Source: Siphonodentalium dalli (taxonomy: Eukaryota; Mollusca; Scaphopoda; Gadilida; Siphonodentaliidae). Taken from it: a DNA stretch of 64,000 bases. This document shows positions 56,578-64,000 of the stretch, piece after piece. The translations under genes and the position numbers were made by a program. Location of the stretch: the NCBI GenBank assembly GCA_032622095.1, contig CP136062.1, positions 141,378,351 through 141,442,350 of the forward strand, in the 5' to 3' direction. Below the pieces are notes generated by a model. It did no database searches. It saw only the letters and a list, made by a program, of their open reading frames with translations, and was not told where the DNA came from. Positions within the stretch are counted from its first letter, which is position 1, and every line of letters starts with the position of its first letter.

Positions 56578-58038
56578 TCTCTAAACCGAACACCCTTCGG
56601 ATCGGTCCTTCTGTTCGGTTTACAGAAAATCGCACAACCATCGGAATATATGCCGGCAGTAAGAGTTATTGCGACCCGAACACCTCCTTACTGATTAATT
56701 AAACTTTATTCAATAAACTACTAAATAAAAGGTCAGCTGACCACAGTGTCCCCCGAAAACATGGCAAGTCGATGCCGCTTTGTTAAAGAAATAAAAAAAA
56801 AAATGTTGAAATTTTCTAAGTCGAAAAGGGTAAATAACTCCTAAAAAATAAATATTTTTTCCGTCATCTATATACATGTTGCACATCTCCAATATGTGGG
56901 TAACAATACTCTGAAGTTTTAAATATCTACGATCAGAACTGTAGGAGGAGTGGATTACACCATGAAGGTACCCTCATACAGAAAATTATAAAAAATGTTG
57001 AAATTTTCTAAGTCGAAAAGGGTTAATAACTCTGTCAAAAAATAATTTTTCCGTCATCTATATACATGTTGCACATCTTCAATATATGGGCAACAATATT
57101 CTGAAGTTTCAAATCTTTAGGATGAAAACTGTAGGAGGAGATGATTACACCATGAAGGTACTCAAAAGTGTAACGGACGGACGGAGCCCATTTCTATAGT
57201 CCCCCAAAAATAAATTTTTCGGGCAACAATAATACATAAATTGCAATAGATAAAACGTGTTATAATAAGACATATACATATATGTATAGATAAACCAGGA
57301 AACACGGAAACAATAAATATTATGGTAATTGACGGTTTAAAAAAATTTTGACAGTAGATTTGACATACTTTACGTTGAGCTCTTGTTGGCTTTGGTGCAG
57401 ACTGGGGATATTTTATGTTTTATATTCTGGTCTATATTCAACTCTGAGGTGTCATTTTCCTGACGGCTCATTAATTGTGATAAGTTGACTAAACCTGCGA
57501 TGGTGACAAACCACCACCATGAACATTTAGCGAAGTGGTGTTTAGTTTGGACAATTGTTAAAACAAAGAGTCCACTCCAGCACAATAACTGCTGTAAAAA
57601 CAACGTGTCATTGTTCTAATTATCTGTGAAGTCACCATTGTTCAATAAATTTCACCGAGACAAAAGACTGCTAATTAAATTGGTACGCTTATTCAATAGT
57701 ACGAAAGTACATTACCTATGTGCACTCGTGTTCGGCTGGTAACGCTTTCGGAATTTATTTAGAATAAGATTAAATATAAATACGGCCGTATCTTGTTATT
57801 ATCATTAGCTGAATGCATTTGGCCTCTTCCATCACTTTCAGCATTCGGATTTTGGAGGTAAACATTAAGTGTATTTGTTCACTTATGGACTAATAAACCA
57901 GTCCGGTATTCGGAGTACAGAGGTTTCGGATTATAGAGTAATCATTGGTGACAATGCACTTCGGTAAATTCGGGACTAAACAATTCGTTCGGAATGGAGA
58001 GGGATTCGGATTGTAGAGGGTCCGGTTTGGAGAGGTTT
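56578..58038. mobile_element. Pogo/Tigger-like non-autonomous element, copy B
   Basis: The left end cagtaaaacctctctaaacc follows TA. The right end ggtccggtttggagaggttt is its approximate inverse, with the last few bases lost. Internal phrases (ctgttcggtttacagaaaat, cttcggtaaattcgggac) match copy A at 27565. No transposase frame. Confidence 0.75.
56730..57236. mobile_element. Insertion inside copy B with a 195-bp tandem duplication
   Basis: Copy A reads straight through this point. The insert starts aaaggtcagctgaccacag, has two copies of a unit with tctaagtcgaaaaggg, catgttgcacatct and ttacaccatgaaggtac, a short ggacggacgga run and an end at cgggcaacaataat. It looks like another pearl/HINE-like element. 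Confidence 0.65.
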
Positions 58039-58098
58039 CAATGCATTCACACAGGGTTTTCGCAAATTTTCAGGAAGCTCCAGTCATGGAAGGGTTAA

Positions 58099-58769
58099 CA
58101 CACAACCACCATAATTAGTTCTCTGTTCATAGTATGAATTCATACTACCGCCAAGTATTATTGTTGTTTGGTTACAGATACTAACCAGAAATTGCACAAA
58201 TCACACCTGGCAAAAGTGGTGAATGTCGAAGGAAAAGTTCTTGTACACATTGGCAGATCCTGGTCTGGCCTATTGTTATCATGCGTATATTAAGCAATAT
58301 TAGCACGTGTTGAATTTCCTAGTCTTGAAAATGGTAGTACTCATGGATGAAATATTAATCTTGTGTTCCAAATAAACATGCAGCCCTCACCATGAATTTT
58401 CAGGTTGGAAATCCTGATAATTGTTTTAAACATGCATTTTGGATTACCGCTCCCCAGACTCAGATTACGCTTCAACATCCTAATTCTCATAATCAAATCA
58501 AAAGAACATTTCCTGTGCAACTATCAACACTGAGTAATATGGACATGGCTTGAGAGTATCCATTGGGAGGTGGGGTACAACTTAGAATTTCCATTTGCAT
58601 CATTGGAAACTTTCCATCTGATGGCCATTTAGTCCAATATTGTTACCGAAACTAGGGAAACATTCAATTTTTCAGTCTAAAAACAACAGTAAATGCACAC
58701 AAAATACTGGTTGGAAAATCAAATTGCCTTCAACCTATTTTTTGTCTGCAATTTCAAACTGATGTTGTG
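58099..58769. other. Intergenic stretch without recognised features
   Basis: No gene or repeat boundary seen. Confidence 0.45.
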
Positions 58770-58771
58770 TA

Positions 58772-59577
58772 AAGTAGTGTTCACATGAGTCCGTTGCATA
58801 TGTTGCATTGAAATTGCAGACAATAACACCAATGCCTTCAGACAGCTGCGATGCATCCGTTACGTTGTATGCGTTAAAGACATATTATGGACTTATTTGG
58901 GTGCAAGAAGCTGATAAGTTAGTATTCAGGCGCTATGCCAACTTGAGGAATGTAGCATTCTACTAACATCACCGAAAATCTCAAGCAAATCGACCATAAC
59001 ACTCCATAGAAATTATTGTCTGAACTATGCTCAAATGTTAATATTTACATCCCGATTCAGGACGCAACTAAAGCCGATAAACTAACGAAAATTATTTCAC
59101 CATCGAGAGTCGCTACATTTAATTAGTATATAAGAATGATGGCGTGTCATGTCAATTTGGATATAATATTTGTAAAAAATAACTACTTTCTGCAAGATTC
59201 TTCTCCATTTCTATTTGATTGCCCTACCTACTTTAACACACACAACAGAGATATTCTAAAGCATAACGCACACCTTATATGGCATGCGTCATAACATTTC
59301 TTGTTTTCAATCGATAAAAGATGGCGCTGTCTTCAAAGGGAAGGAAAATAGACTTGTATTTATGTCAATACACAGGTTGGACATTATCATACAATTAATT
59401 TATTACAGATACCGGTAGATTGATTTGCAATATTGCATTTATTCAATTTTGAACTTATTAGCTTCAATTATTAATCAGAACGCAGCATATGCGCTCGTAT
59501 GAACGGCTTAACGCAGACAATTGATTGTATCAATGCAACGTACGGAAAAATGCAACGGACTCGTCTGAACACTACTT
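58772..59577. mobile_element. aagtagtgttca MITE, copy 2, with R2 inserted
   Basis: The ends aagtagtgttcacatgagtc and gactcgtctgaacactactt are inverse repeats flanked by TA. At 58877-59240 an R2 repeat interrupts it, between ttaa motifs (gcgttaaag and ctttaacac). The copy at 11671 shows the uninterrupted sequence. Confidence 0.8.
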
Positions 59578-59749
59578 TAGGCATGAAATTTCCAACTGTT
59601 TTTGACGGAAGAATCCTGTCACCATCTCCCTGCCTCATATGCCTCATATTTGTGGTAGATGAGAATTATTTCAAATTTCTTGTATTCTATACCGTATGTA
59701 ATATGTGCGTCTTGGTTCTTTTCAAATTTATTTGATTTTCAAAGAGCAT

Positions 59750-59965
59750 TTATAGTGATGTGAAACAATCCGGAAGGGTGATCAAATAGAAATGGAGAAT
59801 ACTTTTGATGAAAGTAGTTATTTTTACGAATATTAATCCAAATTTACAACACACATCGTCATTCTTATATATTAATTAAATGCAATGAGTCTCGATGGCG
59901 AAATCTGAGATTTCGGCAATGTCAGTATGACACATTCCACCAGTTGACATAGCACCTGCGAACTA
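59750..59965 (-). mobile_element. R2 repeat fragment, inverse orientation
   Basis: gatgtgaaac, gatcaaatagaaatggagaa and aatgcaatgagtctcgatgg are the reverse complement of the R2 copy in intron 14. Confidence 0.7.
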
Positions 59966-60106
59966 AGGACTCAAAGCCTTCATGACTAAACTATTTAAAA
60001 ACTTCACGCACTGCTCTTTGATTTATTCATCAAAATTGTGTAGTACCACTTGCCCATAAAAGTTTCAGAGCGACGGCAGCTCTTGATTTTCTTCTCATGG
60101 TCTACA

Positions 60107-60790
60107 TTTGCAATTTTCCATGACCTCTGACACAAAATATGAAAGTGTCAATGAAACTGTAGCTCAACTTGAGGGAATAATTTCATGTGTTGCAGTCGAT
60201 GGAGAGTTCAGGAAAATGACTCGTTCACATCTACATGTCAATGTCATATTCATTAGGAACCAACTAAAGGTACGACCTGAACATTGTTTAATACTGGAAA
60301 CAAGATGGCTGACAGCAACCATGTTTTTTGGCCGATTCAACCCAAAATATATCGTTCCCATCTACATGTCAACTGCAACCTCCATGAATAATTTCCTGAT
60401 GTTCAGACAGATGGTACGGTCTGTAGCCCATGCTAATGGATTGAATTTTGAAATCCAACATAGTTGCTGGCCTCCATGATTTTGCCGAATGACTTCAAAC
60501 TGATTCTTTTCCCATCTACATGTCAATGTAAAATAGACCAACGGTACGGCCAATAGCCCATGCAAATGAATTTGCATTGTTTAACACTGAAAATCAAGAT
60601 GGCCGATGGCAACCATGTTTTTTTGTCAATTCACCCAAAACATATCGTTACCATCTACGTGCTGAATGACCCCAAAATGACTCGTTCCATTCTAAGGTAC
60701 ATGTCAATGTCAACAGCCATGACAAATTTCATAATGATCCAACCAAAGGTATGACATGTAGCCCTTGCTAATGGAAATTGTTGACTGATG
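60107..60790 (-). mobile_element. 'tagctcaac' HINE-like element, inverse orientation
   Basis: It contains the reverse complements of the 36514 element: caatgaaactgtagctcaac, cgttcacatctacatgtcaa, and aagatggccg-type phrases. The microsatellite head is not obvious. Confidence 0.65.
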
Positions 60791-61754
60791 TACGTACAAA
60801 CACATGCGGATACCGGAAGTTGGATTCCGTGGCAATATGTGAACTAATGAACCGCAATTAAAGGAAACAATCTAAAATTTATAAAAAAAATATAAGAAAC
60901 AAACACGCATTTTCAGCGCTGTATCAACAAAGTTGTTAGGAAATCTTCCACTTAGTTTGGTAAGAGGTATCCCAAAACATACCTATGTATACAAAATTTT
61001 GGGGTTCGAACGAGCCATGTCCGTTTAAGACACAAAATTAGAAAAACTCAGGCAGAGTGGAAATTACTTGCAATAAATTAGTTACATTTTTCAATGAAAG
61101 TTCATTTGTTCAAAAGTATTTCAAACTTTCAGCTGGCTTTAATTTAAGAAATTCATACTCTGGTGACAAACTATCATATTGAGTGGTTAGATAGAGTATA
61201 GTGAAAATGTTTATAGTTTGTTTTTAGTAAAGAAGTTCTAGGAGGTGATTGTAATTGTAATTCAACAAACCAATTTGTTTGGATATGGATTTTAATACTG
61301 GTATTTATTTCAGTAATCAGTACATGATATCCATACTATGCATCACTTCCAACTGAAGAGAACTTGATGTTTGATAATATGTTTCCAGATAAGGAGATTA
61401 GTAATAGCTTGGTACTATTTATTTCTTTAATTGATCACATATAAATAATCTTGTTTTTAAATATAAACTAGATACATGTTATAATTTGATAAATCATATG
61501 CACAATTTCATACATAGGCAGCTTCTGTTCAAATGCATAATTTGTTTTCTTATTCTACATTTATTGTACAATATAGACTGTTCCACCCAGTGCCCCACCA
61601 GATAGATGTATTGAAAATAGCACTAATATAAATTTCAATTGGCAACCACAGTAACATAAGTTATTTATCCTGATTATCTGAATTATTGTTTTATCAACAA
61701 TTTAAAATCACATGAAACTTCAAACACTAAATGAAAGTTGTATATAATGTAATC
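60791..61754. other. Stretch containing the likely HSD17B4 3' UTR end
   Basis: No gene. On the minus strand AATAAA is present at 61560-61565, about 655 nt past the HSD17B4 stop, and is a candidate polyadenylation signal for that gene. Confidence 0.4.
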
Positions 61755-62102
61755 CAGGGACCAACCTGGAGGGCGACTCGGGAGATATATGCTCCCTGAA
61801 ATGTGTCACTTCCCCTTATTTCTGTCACAGGGAGAAGTGACTTCTCTCATATACCAATATGTATATGACAGAATATTCAAAGTGTATTTTCTGATTTTAA
61901 TAGTGTACTATAGGCTACTCATTGGTATTATAAATGGGAGCTTGTAATGCATAATACTCATTGAATATTATAAGGGTGATGCAGGGGGTGTAAATTGAAT
62001 TTCAGCAACCACAACTTCTCCCTAATAACAGTTCACTTCTCCTTAATTTTCAAATAGGGAGAAGTGACTTCTCCTAATTTGAAACCTCAAGGCTGTTCCC
62101 TG
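61755..62102. mobile_element. hAT-type MITE with 8-bp target duplication
   Basis: The ends cagggaccaacctggagg and cctcaaggctgttccctg are imperfect inverse repeats. The flanks are identical octamers atgtaatc (61747-61754 and 62103-62110), as expected for hAT transposition. The interior has repeated palindromes gggagaagtgacttctc. It lies about 120 bp past the HSD17B4 stop, so probably within its 3' UTR. Confidence 0.9.
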
Positions 62103-62219
62103 ATGTAATCCACTGTCATATATAGATGGGACTTTGCATGATTGTCAAGTCCAAATATGAAATCCACTTTTCTATGGACTAGGAATGCCGCCTCTGAATG
62201 CTTTGTTGATGATAAATGT

Positions 62220-64000
62220 CTATAATTTGGCTTGTGTTTTCAACAGTTGGCTGAGCCTCTGAGCCAGCATCATGTTGCCCTTCAATTTTAGCTTTCCTGC
62301 AAAAAATGCTTTCTGTGGGTCGAGTTTGCCAGCAGCTAATGACATCATGTCGTCATCGGATACAACCACAGTACATTCGGCTTTCTTTCCCTTTGGCTTG
62401 CCTGGATATATGCTCCTGTTTCCTGCCTTCATGTCGATTGTCCACTCTTTTGTCTCGCTCCCATCCTTAGTGATGTTATACATGATAACTGCATTTACTT
62501 TCCGTGCTACATCAGGGTCACTGTCTGCTCGTCGTAGCATTTCTTCGAATACCATGTCGCTTTTGAACTCCGGGGTTGAAACTTCACTGGCTTGGGCTGT
62601 TGTTTCTTCAGCACTTTGGAATAAATCTATGTATGCTCCAGACAAGCAGACATTGCCGTTTTCAACAACTGTACATGTAAAATGAATTCTGTTTCCTTCT
62701 TTCCACATATCTGTCTGCAAAGTTTGTCCGGGTATTACAGGTTTGGAGAAACGAACTTTTATCGCTCTGAACAGGGATACATCGTTATTTGCATACTTGC
62801 GAAGAACATGACGTGCAGCGTAACCGAAGGAGCATAAACCATGAAGAATTGGAGTTTCAAATCCACCCATGGCAGCAAAGGATGGGTCAATATGAAGTGG
62901 ATTTCTGTCGCCACTGAGTCTATATATGGCTGCTTGATTCACCGTGGTTTTCTGTTGAATGGAATAATCTGGTTTCCGAGCAGGATGACTTACAGGCTCT
63001 TTTGCTAAAGTAGATTTCCTCGGCCCACCAAAATTTCCAGCACCTACTACAAAAGTGGCGAACTGGTTAAAAGCTACTTTCTTTTTATTTTCATTGAATG
63101 TTTCAATGTTCATAACAATAACACAGCCAGAGCCTTTGTCGAGAACATCTACTATTTGAATTTGATTTACTAGCTTGGCCTCTGGCTGAAGTGGTTCATA
63201 TAACTCCAGATACTGTTCTCCATGCAGCACTTTTGTTAAATCAATCGAAAGTCCAGGAATTCCTTCAGACATTACTTGCATCATTCCATTGAAGGCTGGA
63301 ATAACTCCAAATGTAGGAAAAACACTAAAGTCAGACGCCCCTTCAAATAAGAATTTCAAATAATCAGGGTCCGTTGTCTCCACACCAATCCCCAATGCAT
63401 AAAGCATAGCATCCTTCATCTCGTAAGTGAAGTTAATAGAAGATGATTTCGCCGACTTGATAAGATTAAGGTTAATACCATCTGATGACGCGGACACTTT
63501 GTTTGGTGCTATATTACCTGCATCTTCACTTTGTACAGCAGTCACTATTTGCATTGATGTATCGTTAATAACAGCTGGGCTTGTTGACTGAGTAAAATCA
63601 CATACTTTACTCCAGCTATCTCGGACATCCTCTGCACTTCCAGCTCTGTTCTGATTTCTCACTACAGTCCCCTGTGTTCGTTCCCATCGAAGTTTTCCTA
63701 CCCAGCCTCCACCAGTTTCAAACAATCCACCATTCTCTTCGCAAGTCTCATGGCACAAATACACCACAACCGGAGTTACATATTCTGGCTTCAGCGCGCT
63801 ATGAACATCAGGGGGCATAACTGATTCTGTCATTCTTGACCCAGCCATTGGGGCTACTGTGTTGCAGTAGATATTAGATTTTGAACCTTCAACTGATAGT
63901 GTGTTTGCTAGTCCAAAGAGACCAAGCTTTGCAGCGGAATAATTTGCCTGACCGAAGTTCCCATAGATACCAGCTGCTGATGATGTCATGATGACTCTGC
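62220..64000 (-). CDS. HSD17B4: HSD17B4, peroxisomal multifunctional enzyme type 2 (5' end outside window)
   Basis: It catalyses the second and third steps of peroxisomal beta-oxidation of very-long-chain and branched acyl-CoAs: D-specific enoyl-CoA hydration and 3-hydroxyacyl-CoA dehydrogenation. Counting from the first visible Met (complement of 63987-63989): residues 1-105 are the end of the short-chain dehydrogenase domain, with the catalytic triad Ser4, Tyr17, Lys21 (QANYSAAK) and ENGGLFETGGGW; about 185-460 is the hydratase-2 domain with LSGDRNPLHIDPSFA, whose Asp361 and His366 match the catalytic pair; about 478-585 is the SCP-2 lipid-binding domain (GKLDPQKAFFAGKLKLKGN). It ends in AKL, a PTS1 signal. 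Three more codons (R-V-I) run to the window edge, so roughly the first 145 residues are missing. No intron interrupts 592 codons, whereas the human gene has 24 exons. It converges on CNOT10. Confidence 0.97.
   Translation of the reverse strand, partial: RVIMTSSAAGIYGNFGQANYSAAKLGLFGLANTLSVEGSKSNIYCNTVAPMAGSRMTESVMPPDVHSALKPEYVTPVVVYLCHETCEENGGLFETGGGWVGKLRWERTQGTVVRNQNRAGSAEDVRDSWSKVCDFTQSTSPAVINDTSMQIVTAVQSEDAGNIAPNKVSASSDGINLNLIKSAKSSSINFTYEMKDAMLYALGIGVETTDPDYLKFLFEGASDFSVFPTFGVIPAFNGMMQVMSEGIPGLSIDLTKVLHGEQYLELYEPLQPEAKLVNQIQIVDVLDKGSGCVIVMNIETFNENKKKVAFNQFATFVVGAGNFGGPRKSTLAKEPVSHPARKPDYSIQQKTTVNQAAIYRLSGDRNPLHIDPSFAAMGGFETPILHGLCSFGYAARHVLRKYANNDVSLFRAIKVRFSKPVIPGQTLQTDMWKEGNRIHFTCTVVENGNVCLSGAYIDLFQSAEETTAQASEVSTPEFKSDMVFEEMLRRADSDPDVARKVNAVIMYNITKDGSETKEWTIDMKAGNRSIYPGKPKGKKAECTVVVSDDDMMSLAAGKLDPQKAFFAGKLKLKGNMMLAQRLSQLLKTQAKL

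Larger units (their letters stand above)
56407..58098. mobile_element. CCCTTTCATGAC MITE (TTAA) containing nested insertions
   Basis: The left end is ccctttcatgacggaagct and the right end agctccagtcatggaaggg, each next to ttaa. The palindrome core (gccaatgcattctctta) is broken after gactcgcata, and the other half (atgcattcacacagggtttt) resumes at 58041. Confidence 0.8.

Noticed and set aside
62272-62685. Plus-strand 137-codon frame
   Set aside because: It is the antisense shadow of the SCP-2 part of HSD17B4, whose protein similarity is unmistakable.

Overview
The window is nuclear DNA from an animal: AT-rich, gene-poor, and full of transposon debris. The repeats point to a marine invertebrate. 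The commonest class is an interspersed element with a short terminal hairpin, a GTCC/GTCY-type microsatellite, tandem core repeats and an end in CTCTTGTT. It resembles the bivalve 'pearl' / Helentron-associated (HINE, DINE-like) elements. A mollusc or another lophotrochozoan is my best guess, but the species cannot be settled from sequence alone.

Only two host genes are supported, and they converge tail to tail. CNOT10 (+ strand, coding 9690-56028) is complete: 16 coding exons, all introns GT-AG with consistent phases, joining into a 712-residue open frame. It encodes the TPR-rich subunit 10 of the CCR4-NOT mRNA deadenylase complex. The 2.1 kb of coding sequence is spread over 46 kb because the introns are packed with repeats. 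HSD17B4 (- strand, 62220-64000, 5' end outside the window) encodes peroxisomal multifunctional enzyme type 2: the end of the 3-hydroxyacyl-CoA dehydrogenase domain, the enoyl-CoA hydratase 2 domain, the SCP-2 domain and a C-terminal AKL peroxisomal signal. It is one uninterrupted block of 592 codons, very unlike the intron-rich CNOT10 beside it.

Layout. 1-834: a TTAA-flanked DNA transposon remnant with a transposase-like ORF. 1.2-9.5 kb: LINE fragments, foldback elements and MITEs. 9.7-56.0 kb: CNOT10. Intron 3 holds a nested complex at 15.9-25.8 kb (pearl-like element, then a second HINE, then a DIRS-like tyrosine-recombinase retroelement) and an array of long palindromes at 18.2-19.6 kb. 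Intron 13 holds a 5.5 kb element with 1.3 kb terminal inverted repeats around a minisatellite core. 56.4-58.1 kb: three elements nested inside one another. 58.8-62.1 kb: more MITEs, including one with a clean 8-bp target duplication just past the HSD17B4 stop.

The most interesting content is the mobile DNA: several insertions whose pre-insertion sites can be read elsewhere in this same window, a structurally clear but non-coding DIRS-like element, the giant-TIR element, and the palindrome array whose cores alternate in orientation. I found no CRISPR, prokaryotic operon, rRNA or complete tRNA gene.
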